Assembly (NCBI GenBank): GCA_003003925.1
Contig: PVWP01000010.1
Span: 62,001 to 126,000, forward strand
Source: Aphanothece cf. minutissima CCALA 015
GTDB taxonomy: Bacteria > Cyanobacteriota > Cyanobacteriia > PCC-6307 > Cyanobiaceae
Length of the DNA: 64,000 bases
Direction of reading: 5' to 3'
The translations under genes were made by a program, and so were the position numbers. Positions 8,030 to 16,465 of the stretch are shown one piece after another (the stretch's first letter is position 1; each line of letters opens with the position of its first letter). The notes under the pieces were generated by a model, which made no database searches, had not been told where the DNA came from, and worked only from the letters and a program-made list of their open reading frames with translations.

Positions 8030-9628
8030 TCAGAAGCGGAAGGTGGTCTTCACCAGGCCACCCAGCTGCCGGAAGCTGGTGTCGGGGGTGGTGAACTGCC
8101 CCAGGGGCCGGCTCAGGTAGAACAGCGCCGGGGTGACGCTGATGTTGTCGGTGACCTGCCACTTGTACCACCACTCCCAGGCGAAGTTGCCGTCCTGGGG
8201 CGTCTGGCCGTCGGCCAGGGCCGTGGCGAAGACGGGCTGACCCACCGCCATGCCGAGGGCATTGCCCTTGACGAAGGCGTCGTCCCACTGCAGGCCCACC
8301 ATCCACGACTGGCTGGTGCGCAGGGCCCCGGGAGCCTGGGCGGTGTCGTAGCTGGTGCCGTTGATGCCCCACCCCAGGCTGATGGAGGGAATCCAGCCGG
8401 AGTTGGCCGGCTGCCAGTAACCGCTGACGCCGAAGGCATCGGTGCGGCTGTTGGGGTTGGCCTCATAGGTGAGGCCGGTGAAAGGGGTGGTGCCCGGCAC
8501 CCCCACGCCCGACTGGATGCGGGAGTAGATCGCCGCCAGCCCCCACTGCTCCCTGGCATAGCCGATCTGGACCGTGCCGGTGCCGGCTGACGCCACGGTG
8601 CCGATGCCGCCGATGTTGGGATCCCCCACATCACCATTGGCGGCCACGTAGTTGGCGCTGATGCTGAAGCCGCCCTGCTGCCACCACAGACCGGCGCCGG
8701 GTCCGAGGTTCTTGTTGTAGGCCGCCGGGGCGCCGTTGAGGGTGAACAGGTTGAGGATGGTGTCGGAGGGGTAGGCGCTCGGCCAGAGGGCGAGCATGTC
8801 CTCCTGGCCGACGCGGCCCCCGAAGGTGGCGGTGAACTGGCTGCCGATCGGGAACTGGTAGAAGATCTTGTCGATCGCCACCACGTCGCCGCAGTCGACG
8901 CCGATGCCGCAGTCCTCCTGGAACGCCGCCTCCAGGGTGGAGAGCCCACCGGTGGGGCCGGCGCCGCCGAAGGCGGAATCGGCGAAGTTGCCGGCCCGCA
9001 GGATCGTGCGCAGCAGGTCCTTGCCGGTGAAGCTCGTGTCGAAGCTCAGCTGGATGTCGTAGCTGAAGGTGGTGGCCCCCACGGCGGCCCGGGCGGCATC
9101 GACGTTGAGGGTGTCACTGCCCGAGAACGCATTGGCACCGATGACGAAGGTGGCCTGGCCGCTCAGCTTGGTGGTGGTGGAGAACTGGGTGGCCTCCAGC
9201 TCGCCCACCTTGGCCTCCAGGCCATCCACCCGGCCGCGCAGCACGGCGAGTTCCTTCTCGAACTCGGCCATCAGGCGCTTGAGCTCGTCGGTCACCTCGG
9301 TGATCCGGTCGAGGCAGGCGTTCAGCAGGGCCGCCGCTTCATAGCGGGTCATGGCCTGGCCGCCCTTGTAGGTGCCGTTCGGGTAGCCGGCGACGCAGCC
9401 GTAGCGCTCGATCAGGTTCGAGAGCGCCTGGTAGGCCCAGTCGGTGGGCTTGACGTCGGAAAACTGGTTGATGCTGGTGACCTGCTCCTGGCTCTGTCCC
9501 GTCGCACTCCTGGCGTAGCGGTTGACGGCCTCCAGGTTCAGCTCGCCGGCGCTGGCCGCGAGCGGGGCCAGGGGGGCCAGCAGGCCGGCGGTGGCGGCGG
9601 GAATCAGGTGACGCAGGGGAAGGCCCAT
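8030..9628 (-). CDS. SLH-domain outer-membrane porin (iron-uptake porin type)
   Basis: This 532-residue outer-membrane protein has a signal peptide (cleavage near LAASAGE) and an SLH domain at about residues 55-110 (FSDVKPTDWAYQAL, YPNGTYKGG, TRYEAAALLNACL). A short coiled coil with ELKRLMAEFEKELAVL follows, then a long beta-barrel ending in the aromatic TTFRF expected for Bam-dependent insertion. This is the cyanobacterial Som/iron-uptake porin architecture. A Fur-box-like palindrome lies 125 bases upstream, and the divergent genes encode imelysin-type iron proteins, supporting a role in iron uptake. Confidence 0.92.
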   Translation of the reverse strand: MGLPLRHLIPAATAGLLAPLAPLAASAGELNLEAVNRYARSATGQSQEQVTSINQFSDVKPTDWAYQALSNLIERYGCVAGYPNGTYKGGQAMTRYEAAALLNACLDRITEVTDELKRLMAEFEKELAVLRGRVDGLEAKVGELEATQFSTTTKLSGQATFVIGANAFSGSDTLNVDAARAAVGATTFSYDIQLSFDTSFTGKDLLRTILRAGNFADSAFGGAGPTGGLSTLEAAFQEDCGIGVDCGDVVAIDKIFYQFPIGSQFTATFGGRVGQEDMLALWPSAYPSDTILNLFTLNGAPAAYNKNLGPGAGLWWQQGGFSISANYVAANGDVGDPNIGGIGTVASAGTGTVQIGYAREQWGLAAIYSRIQSGVGVPGTTPFTGLTYEANPNSRTDAFGVSGYWQPANSGWIPSISLGWGINGTSYDTAQAPGALRTSQSWMVGLQWDDAFVKGNALGMAVGQPVFATALADGQTPQDGNFAWEWWYKWQVTDNISVTPALFYLSRPLGQFTTPDTSFRQLGGLVKTTFRF

Positions 9629-9968
9629 GGAGGTGGAAGTGTTGACAGAGGAAAGGGAAGGGGCGCCGATCGGGCCGGCGCCGGAACGCGGGCTGGAGAG
9701 CGGGAAGGAACCCTCCAGCAGAGGTGCGCCTGAACAGGAAAGACCTGAGAACGATAATAGTTATCAGCAATGGCTCCCTTGCCCTGGACCGGTTCTCCCG
9801 CCGGCAGGGGGCGCCGTCGCCATCCGCCCCATCCTGTTCAGGCGCTGCTGGGGAAGGCCACCACCAAAGGAACAAGGGGCGGTGCCAACGGGCACGCGCC
9901 GGGGTCCCCTCGCGTCAGGCTCTGCGGCGCGCCGGGGGGACAGTGACAGCAGCCGCCCCTTCCTGCCC
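9629..9968. other. divergent intergenic region between porin and imelysin genes
   Basis: This 340-base region holds no convincing gene. It separates the leftward porin from the rightward imelysin operon and contains one AT-rich palindrome, described separately. Open frames crossing it are Pro/Arg-rich and show no recognisable domain. Confidence 0.7.
9753..9765. promoter_or_regulatory. Fur-box-like palindrome
   Basis: The perfect inverted repeat GATAATAGTTATC (arms GATAA/TTATC, 3-base centre) matches the core of the Fur consensus, which is built of GATAAT units. On the plus strand GATAAT itself could serve as a -10 hexamer, with TGAACA 16 bases upstream as a weak -35, which would place Fur over the core promoter. 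Both flanking operons encode iron-related proteins. Confidence 0.7.
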
Positions 9969-10994
9969 ATGGCACCGACCTGCCGCTGGCGCCCAGCCCT
10001 GGCCCTGGGCCTGCCGCTCTGCCTGGGTCTGGCCCTCTCCGCCTGTGGCCCCCGTCCCGGTACGGCGGCGCCGACGGAGCGGGCCGTGGCCCAGTCCTTC
10101 GTGGAGAGGGTGGTCCTGCCGAACTACACCCAGCTGGTGGCGCAGACGGCGGCCCTGCAGGAGGCGATCCAGCGCCTCAGCGAGAACCCTTCCGATGCGC
10201 AGCTCGCGGCCACCCGTCAGGCCTGGCTGGCGGCGCGGCGGACCTGGGAGACCAGTGAAAGCTGGGCCTTCGGCCCTGCCGAGACCAACGGCTTCGACGG
10301 GGCCATGGACGACTGGCCCGTCAACGGCAAGGACCTGGCCACCGCGCTGGGCCGCCAACGCTTCGGTCCCGACACCTTCGCCGCCCTCAGCGAGACCGCC
10401 AAGGGTTTCCACGGCATCGAGTGGGTGCTCTACGGCGGCCGCACCGGCACACCGCCCACCGCGGCCCAGCTCACCCCGGGTGAACGCGCCTACCTGCGCC
10501 TCGCGGCCGATGATCTGCACCGTCAGGCGGCCGGGTTGCTGGCCGGCTGGTCGGGTCCTGAGGGCTTCGGCGCCCGGTTCAGCAGCCCCGGGGAAGCCGG
10601 CGCCGCCGTGCAGGAGATGCTGCAGGGGGTCATCGGTCTGCTGCAGGAAGGGGGCGACGAGAAACTCGGCCAACCGTTGAAGACCCGCGATCCCCGCACC
10701 CTCGAGAGTGCCGACAGCGGCAACACCCAGGCGGATCTGGTGGCCAATGTGGAAGGGGCCCGCCGGGTGTTGATGGCCACCGGTCTGGTGGACCTGATCG
10801 GCAGCCGCGATCCCGACCTGGCCCGCCAGATCGACCGCGAGAGCGCCGCGGCGGTGGCGATGGCCAAGGGGTTGCCCGACCCCCTCAATGGCGCCCTCTC
10901 CGATCCCACCGCCCGCCAGGCGATGGAGGCGCTGATCAGCCAGCTGCACAGCACGGCGAAGCTGGTGGAGCGCTCGGTGCCGCTGCTGTCCTGA
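9969..10994 (+). CDS. imelysin-family (IrpA-like) periplasmic lipoprotein
   Basis: The product is 341 residues with a lipoprotein signal ending LALSAC. The imelysin domain follows (about residues 45-335). The family's GxHxxE motif is present as GFHGIE, and an IrpA-like TWETSESWAFGP block precedes it. Imelysin proteins are iron-regulated periplasmic proteins implicated in iron binding or uptake. The TGA overlaps the next ATG (TGATG), coupling it to a di-haem oxidoreductase, a pairing known for this family. The ATG at 9969 was chosen because the lipobox fits only this start. Confidence 0.9.
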   Translation: MAPTCRWRPALALGLPLCLGLALSACGPRPGTAAPTERAVAQSFVERVVLPNYTQLVAQTAALQEAIQRLSENPSDAQLAATRQAWLAARRTWETSESWAFGPAETNGFDGAMDDWPVNGKDLATALGRQRFGPDTFAALSETAKGFHGIEWVLYGGRTGTPPTAAQLTPGERAYLRLAADDLHRQAAGLLAGWSGPEGFGARFSSPGEAGAAVQEMLQGVIGLLQEGGDEKLGQPLKTRDPRTLESADSGNTQADLVANVEGARRVLMATGLVDLIGSRDPDLARQIDRESAAAVAMAKGLPDPLNGALSDPTARQAMEALISQLHSTAKLVERSVPLLS

Positions 10995-12271
10995 TGGCCC
11001 GTCCCTCCCGCGTTCTGCGGCGCGTCCTGCTGGCCGGGCTGGCCCTGGCTGTGGTGCTCGGGCTCGGCCTGCGGCAGGCCTGGGGGGCCGCCGATCCCCA
11101 GCAGGCCGCCGGAGCGATGACGGTGGCCAACCGCACCTCGGCCGCCTTCGAGCAACCGGCCGCCGGCCTCACCCCCGCGGAACGGGAGCGCCACCAGGTG
11201 GCCGATGTCCTGTTCGATCGCACCCACGTGCCCCTGGAGGGTGCCCCCGGGGCGGGTCTGGGGCCCCGCTTCAATGCCGCCTCCTGCATCGCCTGCCACG
11301 TGCGCAACGGCCGGGGCCGGCCCCTGATGGGGGAATCCCTGGTGCGGGTGGCGCTGCGGAACGGGCAGCCGGTGCCGGGCCTCGGCCACCAGGTGCGGGA
11401 CCGCGCTGTTTTCGGCGCCCGGCCGGATGCGGCCGTGACGGTGGCCTGGCTGGAGCGGGAGGGCCGGCGCCGGCCGGAGATCCGGCTGGAGCGTGACGGG
11501 TCCCTCGACCTGTCTGAGCGGTCGGTGGCCCGCTCCCTGCGGGTGGCGCCGCCCCTGATCGGCATGGGCCTGCTGGAGGCGGTGCCGGAGGAGGCGATCC
11601 TGGCGCACGCCGATCCCGACGACCGCGACGGTGACGGCATCTCGGGCCGACCCCACTGGCTGGAGGAGGGGAAGGGGACGCCGCGGCTGGGGCGTTTCGG
11701 CTGGAAAGCGGGCGCCGCCACGGTGCGCGACCAGACCGCTGCCGCCTTCCTCAACGACATGGGCCTGACCAGCCCGGGGGACATCGGCACCCGCGAGCTG
11801 GAGCTGGTGACCTACTACAGCCAGACCCTGGGCGCCCCGCGCACCGCCCTGCCGGCCACAAGCCCGGTGGTGCGACGGGGCCGGGAACTGTTCGGGACCC
11901 TGCAGTGCGCCCGTTGCCATGTCCCCCGGCTGACCACCGGCCGTTCCCCCGGGGCGGTGGCTGGGGCGATCAACGGCCAGCCGATCTGGCCCTATACCGA
12001 TCTGCTGCTGCACGACATGGGCCCCGGCCTCGACGACGGGGTGGCCGAAAAGGGGGCACCGGGGCAGGAATGGCGCACGGCGCCGCTGTGGGGCCTGGGT
12101 CTGGCCCAGCGGGTGAATGGGTCGGTGGGGTTCCTCCACGACGGCCGGGCCCGCACCATCGAAGAGGCGATCCTCTGGCATGGGGGGGAGGCGGCCGCCG
12201 CCCGGGAGCGCTTCACGGCCCTGGCCCCGCTGCAGCGCCGCTCATTGCTGGACTGGTTGCAGCAGCTCTGA
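10994..12271 (+). CDS. di-haem cytochrome c oxidoreductase (DUF1111/CxxC di-haem family)
   Basis: A 425-residue exported protein has an N-terminal hydrophobic helix (about 10-30) and two c-type haem sites, CIACH at 98-102 and CARCH at 305-309. It belongs to the so-called thiol oxidoreductase group distantly related to MauG/cytochrome c peroxidases. It is translationally coupled to the imelysin gene. A plausible inference is a periplasmic redox step in iron acquisition, for example oxidising or reducing iron for the imelysin partner. Confidence 0.9.
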   Translation: MARPSRVLRRVLLAGLALAVVLGLGLRQAWGAADPQQAAGAMTVANRTSAAFEQPAAGLTPAERERHQVADVLFDRTHVPLEGAPGAGLGPRFNAASCIACHVRNGRGRPLMGESLVRVALRNGQPVPGLGHQVRDRAVFGARPDAAVTVAWLEREGRRRPEIRLERDGSLDLSERSVARSLRVAPPLIGMGLLEAVPEEAILAHADPDDRDGDGISGRPHWLEEGKGTPRLGRFGWKAGAATVRDQTAAAFLNDMGLTSPGDIGTRELELVTYYSQTLGAPRTALPATSPVVRRGRELFGTLQCARCHVPRLTTGRSPGAVAGAINGQPIWPYTDLLLHDMGPGLDDGVAEKGAPGQEWRTAPLWGLGLAQRVNGSVGFLHDGRARTIEEAILWHGGEAAAARERFTALAPLQRRSLLDWLQQL

Positions 12272-12284
12272 ATCTCCGCCAGCC

Positions 12285-13010
12285 TCAGAGGTCGAACAGG
12301 GCGTCGTAGCGGCCGTACTCCGGTTTGCGCAGGCCTTCGACCGCCAGCATCCGCCGCAGTTCGATGATCTCGGCGCGCTGGGCCAGGATCACCCCACGGG
12401 CGAAGCGCCGGATAGTGGGGTTGGTGCTTTTGGCCAGGGCGTCGTGGGCCATGATCAGCGCCCCGCCGTGGTGATGGAGCATCCCCTCCAGGAACCAGAC
12501 GACACGGTTGTCGGGGGTGGGCGCCTCACCCATCATCCGCATCCCGTCGATCTGGGCCTGGCCCATGCGGGTGAGGCCGACCAGGCTGTTGGGATCGCCA
12601 CCTTTGGCCAGGGCCACCGGATACACGGGAGCCTGGGGGTACCAGGCCTTGCGCCACAGCCCCATGGCCCGGATCTCGCTGGCCTGGTCGCGCCAGATCG
12701 CCTTGCCCAGGGCCCCCACCCCGGGCGCCCCGATGCCGAAGACGAACTCGCTCATCCGCAGGGCGCCGGTGTGGTGCTGCACCATCCCGTCGATGAAGCG
12801 CAGGTCGTAGGTGGCTCCGGCGGGGCCCACGTCGTGGGCGTGGGCGGCGTGGGCCTGACCTCCGGCCGGGGGAGCGCCGGCCGGTGCGGGGTGATGGTGC
12901 TGGTGATGGCCGTGGTTCATGCCGCCGTGGTCCTGCGCCAGGGCTGGGACCGTCAGGCTCAGAGCACAGAAAGTCCCGAGCAAGGCGGGGGAGAAGCGGC
13001 TGTGGGACAT
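12285..13010 (-). CDS. exported DUF305 protein, His-rich (first copy)
   Basis: This 241-residue protein has a signal peptide (cleavage after VPALA). A His/Met-rich linker follows (HGGMNHGHHQHHH). Two DUF305 half-repeats are visible, RFIDGMVQHHTGALRMSE and WFLEGMLHHHGGALIMAH. DUF305 is a ferritin-like four-helix fold common in metal-resistance loci; its activity is not established. The His/Met-rich segment suggests periplasmic metal binding. A MerR-type promoter nearly identical to that of copA lies directly upstream, which ties it to the metal response. It is convergent with the di-haem gene. Confidence 0.88.
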   Translation of the reverse strand: MSHSRFSPALLGTFCALSLTVPALAQDHGGMNHGHHQHHHPAPAGAPPAGGQAHAAHAHDVGPAGATYDLRFIDGMVQHHTGALRMSEFVFGIGAPGVGALGKAIWRDQASEIRAMGLWRKAWYPQAPVYPVALAKGGDPNSLVGLTRMGQAQIDGMRMMGEAPTPDNRVVWFLEGMLHHHGGALIMAHDALAKSTNPTIRRFARGVILAQRAEIIELRRMLAVEGLRKPEYGRYDALFDL

Positions 13011-13033
13011 GGGGGCTTGGGAGGAAGCCTCAC

Positions 13034-13063
13034 CGTATGGTCTCCACTTGGCTGGAGAGTCAA
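13034..13063 (-). promoter_or_regulatory. MerR-type promoter/operator of DUF305 gene
   Basis: On the minus strand it reads TTGACT (-35), then a dyad ACTCTCC-N8-GGAG between the hexamers, then CATACGG. Spacing to the -10 is 18-20 bases depending on the hexamer chosen, the long spacer typical of MerR-activated promoters. The sequence around it matches the copA promoter at 32 of 35 positions. It lies 24 bases upstream of the DUF305 start. Confidence 0.75.
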
Positions 13064-13075
13064 GGGCACCGGCGG

Positions 13076-13516
13076 TCAGGCCAGTGGCACCGGCCCGAGC
13101 CGCGGCGCCAGGGCCGGATCTCCCAGGGGCGCCAGGGGTGCCTCGGAGACGGGTTGGCTGGCGTTCTGGGTGTAGGCCACGGTGTACAGCTGGGGCTCGG
13201 CCTTGAGCACCAGCCCTCTGAGCCGCTCAAGGTGCTCCGCGAAGGCAGGGCTGTCTCGCATGGCCAGATAGGCCGCCACGGAGCTGAAGTGGGCGTAGTT
13301 GACGGCCCGGGTGCGATCGAGGCTGAGGTGCAGATTGGCGCTGAGGCTGCCTGGAAAAACGCCCTGCAGGCGCTTGTATTCGCCCACCTGGGTGGCCACG
13401 AAGGCCTCGGCCCGATCCGGATCCAGGTGAAACACATTGATCAGCACGATCCCGTCGCCGACCCGGATCGTGTTGACGGGAAAGCCGTTGGCGGCGCAGG
13501 CGGGAGATTCACTCAT
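13076..13516 (-). CDS. antibiotic-biosynthesis-monooxygenase (ABM) domain protein
   Basis: A 146-residue protein has one ABM-type dimeric alpha-beta barrel domain (about residues 20-110, with VLINVFHLDPDRAEAFVATQ and the LHLSLDRTRAVNYAHF segment). Such small cofactor-free proteins act on quinone-like or aromatic substrates or bind haem; the substrate here is unknown. It lies 35 bases downstream of an SDR gene on the same strand, with a divergent HxlR regulator beyond. This suggests a small electrophile- or quinone-response unit. Confidence 0.82.
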   Translation of the reverse strand: MSESPACAANGFPVNTIRVGDGIVLINVFHLDPDRAEAFVATQVGEYKRLQGVFPGSLSANLHLSLDRTRAVNYAHFSSVAAYLAMRDSPAFAEHLERLRGLVLKAEPQLYTVAYTQNASQPVSEAPLAPLGDPALAPRLGPVPLA

Positions 13517-13551
13517 GGAGGGGGCGCACGGGGAAGGTTCAGAGGACTGGC

Positions 13552-14286
13552 TCAGAGGATGCCGCCGTTCACCTGGAGGGTCTGGCCGTTCACCCAGCGG
13601 GCGTCATCGGAGGCCAGAAAGGCCACCACATCCGCCAGATCGGCGGGCTGGCCGAGGCGGCCCAGGGGCGTGGAGGCGATCAGATGGGCCAGGGCCTCGG
13701 CCGGCATGATCAGTCCGTCGGTGTCGGTGACCCCGGGGCCGATCTGGTTGACGGTGATGCCCCGGGGTCCGAGTTCCTTGGCCAGGGCCATGCCGAACTG
13801 CTCCACCGCCGCCTTGCTGGCGGCATAGACCCCCGCCGCCGGCAGGGCCTGGCGGGTGGCGCCGCTGGCCAGGTTGATGATCCGGCCGCCGTCGGCCACA
13901 TGGCGGGCCGCCTCCTGGAGGGCGAAGAAGGTGCCGCGGGCATTGGTGTCCATCACCCGGTCGTAGTCCGCTTCGTCGATGTCGGTGGTGGGTTTGAACA
14001 CCGAGATCCCGGCGTTGTTGACGACGATGTCGAGGCGGCCGAACTGCTCGAGCACGGCGGCGAACAGGGCCCGGGTCTGGCTCACGTCGCGCAGATCGGA
14101 CGCCAGCGCCAGGGCCCGCACACCACCGGCGCGGATCGTGTCGGCCACGGCTTCCGCTTTGTCGCGGTTGCCGGCGTAGGTGAGGGCCACATCGGCGCCT
14201 TCGCGCCCCAGCCGTTCGGCGATGGCCCGGCCGATGCCGCGGGATCCGCCTGTGACCAGGGCCACCTTGCCTTGCAGTCGCGTCAT
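13552..14286 (-). CDS. short-chain dehydrogenase/reductase (SDR)
   Basis: This classical SDR is 244 residues. The NAD(P)-binding motif is TGGSRGIG (about 12-19), the NNAG motif is present, and the active site is Ser (NLASGAT) with YAASK. The C-terminal DARWVNGQTLQVNGG motif is typical. The YAGN after the second strand favours NADPH, as in FabG-like 3-oxoacyl reductases, but the substrate is unknown. The start at MTRLQGKVALVTGG was chosen from the family N terminus. It is first in a likely operon with the ABM gene and divergent from the HxlR regulator. Confidence 0.9.
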   Translation of the reverse strand: MTRLQGKVALVTGGSRGIGRAIAERLGREGADVALTYAGNRDKAEAVADTIRAGGVRALALASDLRDVSQTRALFAAVLEQFGRLDIVVNNAGISVFKPTTDIDEADYDRVMDTNARGTFFALQEAARHVADGGRIINLASGATRQALPAAGVYAASKAAVEQFGMALAKELGPRGITVNQIGPGVTDTDGLIMPAEALAHLIASTPLGRLGQPADLADVVAFLASDDARWVNGQTLQVNGGIL

Positions 14287-14377
14287 CGTCGGCAGGGCCC
14301 TTCGGCGAGGACAAGAATGGGCCAGCAACCTATGGCCGCCGGCCCTGGAACGGAAGGACTTACCGGCAGGTGCGTTG

Positions 14378-14722
14378 GTGCCGACCACGGAGGCGGATCC
14401 CATCGAAGCCACCGCTTTCGTGCGCGCCGCCCTCCAAGTGCTGGAGGGGAAGTGGACGTTGCCGATCCTCTGGCAGCTGCGGCAGGGCCCCCAGCGTTAT
14501 GGCGATCTGCGTCGCGTCATCCCGGAGATCAGCGACAAGCTGCTGACCCAGCGCCTGCGCGACCTGGAGCGTGATGGGCTGGTGGAACGGGAAGTGACGC
14601 CGACCCGACCGCCCCGGGTGAGCTACAGCTTCAGCGACTATGGCCGCACCCTGATCCCGGTGATTCAGTCGCTCTGTGCCTGGGGGCAGCAGCACGGGGT
14701 GCGTCAGGGTCGCCGCGACTGA
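14378..14722 (+). CDS. HxlR-family transcriptional regulator
   Basis: A 114-residue winged-helix regulator contains the family signature LEGKWTLPILWQLRQGPQRY, followed by EISDKLLTQRLRDLERDGLV and the wing VSYSFSDYGRTL. HxlR proteins such as HypR and QorR sense electrophiles through a Cys near the N terminus. Here that CP position reads DP, and the only Cys is near the C terminus (SLCAWG), so the sensing mechanism probably differs. The GTG start gives the usual family length. Its divergence from the SDR-ABM unit suggests it regulates that unit. Confidence 0.83.
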   Translation: MPTTEADPIEATAFVRAALQVLEGKWTLPILWQLRQGPQRYGDLRRVIPEISDKLLTQRLRDLERDGLVEREVTPTRPPRVSYSFSDYGRTLIPVIQSLCAWGQQHGVRQGRRD

Positions 14723-14837
14723 CCTGTCTGGGTCGGTGCCGCCTTCCAGGGGTTCCGGCCCCCAGGACAATCGTCTGATGCAACAGGTTCAGAAGAGTCC
14801 TGCCGATGGCAGCTGCAGGCCACGAACAGATTCGTGG

Positions 14838-15248
14838 ATGCGCCATGTTCTGGCCCTCTCGCTGAGCGGGTGGTGGCTGGCAGCTCCGGCGATGGCGGCT
14901 GAAGGGGAGGCGTGCCGGAACCTGCTGGATCAGCGCCATGCCCTGGCCGAGCAGGCCATGAAGGCCGAAATCGCCCTGGTTCGAACCATCCGTGAACGGA
15001 TCTGCCCGGTCCTCAGCCAGCAGGCCGATGGGGCCAATGCCAACGACCGCAACGGGCAAGCCATCGACTACCAGGCCCTGATCGACTGCCGCCACAAGGC
15101 GGAAGAACAGCTGCTGCGCAGCCAGCCGGTTCTCTACGTCAACCGCCAGCAGTTCAGGTTCTATACGGCGGCTGGAGCCAAGCTGGCCCGGCAAGCCGAT
15201 GGGCTGGTGATGCCGTCGCGGGATCAGGAGTGTCCCCAGCTCCGTTGA
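14838..15248 (+). CDS. small exported protein with four Cys, unknown function
   Basis: This 136-residue protein starts MRHVLALSLSGWWLAAPAMA, a signal peptide with cleavage near AMAAEG. The mature part is helical and carries Cys at GEACRNL, ERICPVL, IDCRHK and QECPQL, which could form two disulfides in the periplasm. An upstream in-frame ATG at 14778 would add 20 residues but no better signal. No family recognised. It follows the HxlR gene but is separated by about 115 bases. Confidence 0.7.
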   Translation: MRHVLALSLSGWWLAAPAMAAEGEACRNLLDQRHALAEQAMKAEIALVRTIRERICPVLSQQADGANANDRNGQAIDYQALIDCRHKAEEQLLRSQPVLYVNRQQFRFYTAAGAKLARQADGLVMPSRDQECPQLR

Positions 15249-15287
15249 TCAACGGGCTGCCGCCACACGGTGCCGCCCAGACCCTGA

Positions 15288-15680
15288 TCAGGCCGCAGCC
15301 GCCTCGATGATCGCCGTGGTGGTGGCTTCCACCGCCCGGGCCACCGCCTGCAGGGACGGATCACTGGACAGGCCCGCCATCATCACCCCGGGGCGGAGCA
15401 TGCCGATGCGGGTCCGGCCGGCTTCGGTGTAGACCGAGATCCGGCAGGGCAGGGCCATGTTGAGCGCCATCGTGGTGGCGAGCACCGCAGCGGCCTGCAG
15501 GGGATCGCAGACCTCGAAGATGCGGCATTCCTCAGGGAAGGCCAGGCTCTTACTGCGCAGCGTCTGGCCCAGGTCATGCATGGCGAGCACACCGAAGCCG
15601 TGGTCCGGCACCGCCTGCAGCAGGGACGCGCAGGCCTCCTCGAAGGATTTCGTGGAGTCGAGGATGAAGAACGGATCCAT
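15288..15680 (-). CDS. DUF302 domain protein
   Basis: A 130-residue protein consists essentially of one DUF302 domain (STKSFEEACASLLQAVPDHGFGVLAMHDL, then EECRIFEVCDPLQAAAVLATTMALNMALPCRISVY). There is no signal peptide. DUF302 proteins are small dimeric alpha/beta proteins frequently encoded beside copper or other metal-resistance genes; activity unknown. It ends the leftward unit merR-DUF305-DUF302, 18 bases after the DUF305 stop. Two Cys in the core could bind metal, but that is speculation. Confidence 0.85.
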   Translation of the reverse strand: MDPFFILDSTKSFEEACASLLQAVPDHGFGVLAMHDLGQTLRSKSLAFPEECRIFEVCDPLQAAAVLATTMALNMALPCRISVYTEAGRTRIGMLRPGVMMAGLSSDPSLQAVARAVEATTTAIIEAAAA

Positions 15681-15698
15681 GGATGGGGCCTCGCGGGT

Positions 15699-16352
15699 TC
15701 AGGGCGTCCCGTACCAGCTCCGGTACCACCCGGCCATCTGCTCGATCTCCTCGCTCTGGGCCTTCACCATCGCCTGCTGCAGGGCCTGCAACTGGGGATG
15801 CTGGCTGCCTGTCTGGGCCATCGAGGCCATCATCACGCCCATGCGGTGGTGGGGAATCATCTGCTGGATGAAGGCGCGATCGAACTCAGGAGCGTTCTTC
15901 AGCCAGGCGATATCGGTGCCCGTGCCCCCCATGCCCATGCCACCCATGGCCATCATTCCCATGCCTCCGCCATGGCCCATCGCTCCGCCCCATGCCGGCA
16001 CGGAGCCGCCGAACCAGTCGCGGTACCAGGCCCGCATCTGGGCGTTCTCCTGGCTCTGGCTGGCCTTGATCGTGACGGCCAGAGCCCTGATCTCCGGTCG
16101 CTTCGCCCGGCTCAGGGCCAGGTCCGCCATGGCGATGGCGCCGTCATGGTGCGGGATCATCATCACGATGAAGTGCTGATCCATCGACGGCCGGGCCCCC
16201 TGCCCGAGTCCGCCTGCCGGCGGCACCACCGAGGCCGGGGGGGCCGGGAACGCCGGAGCCCCCAGGGCCAGGATCAACGCACCGAGTCCAGCGGCGGCGA
16301 CGTGACGGGCCGCCGGCTGGGTGCGGCGGGATGGGGAGCGGGCAGGGTCCAT
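15699..16352 (-). CDS. exported DUF305 protein, Met-rich (second copy)
   Basis: This 217-residue protein has an N-terminal signal or TM helix (VAAAGLGALILALGAPAF). Two DUF305 half-repeats are clear, FIVMMIPHHDGAIAMADLAL and FIQQMIPHHRMGVMMASMAQ. Between them lies a Met/Gly-rich loop (MGHGGGMGMMAMGGMGMGG) like those binding Cu(I) in exported copper proteins. The ATG at 16352 has GGAG eight bases upstream; an ATG at 16388 is an alternative. It sits between merR and the DUF302 gene, consistent with metal-induced expression. Confidence 0.88.
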   Translation of the reverse strand: MDPARSPSRRTQPAARHVAAAGLGALILALGAPAFPAPPASVVPPAGGLGQGARPSMDQHFIVMMIPHHDGAIAMADLALSRAKRPEIRALAVTIKASQSQENAQMRAWYRDWFGGSVPAWGGAMGHGGGMGMMAMGGMGMGGTGTDIAWLKNAPEFDRAFIQQMIPHHRMGVMMASMAQTGSQHPQLQALQQAMVKAQSEEIEQMAGWYRSWYGTP

Positions 16353-16465
16353 CGGAGCGTCTCCATGTCTGGGTCCTGCTTTCAGCATGGGCAGGGAAGG
16401 GGGCGCTGAAGCGAATCCGACTCAGGGCTTCACCGGCCAGCGGGCGGACGGCGCCACCCCGGCTC

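Noticed and set aside
10523..12181. 552-codon minus-strand frame across imelysin and di-haem genes
   Set aside because: The plus strand has a lipobox, GxHxxE and two CxxCH motifs; the minus frame is His/Gly/Arg-rich shadow.
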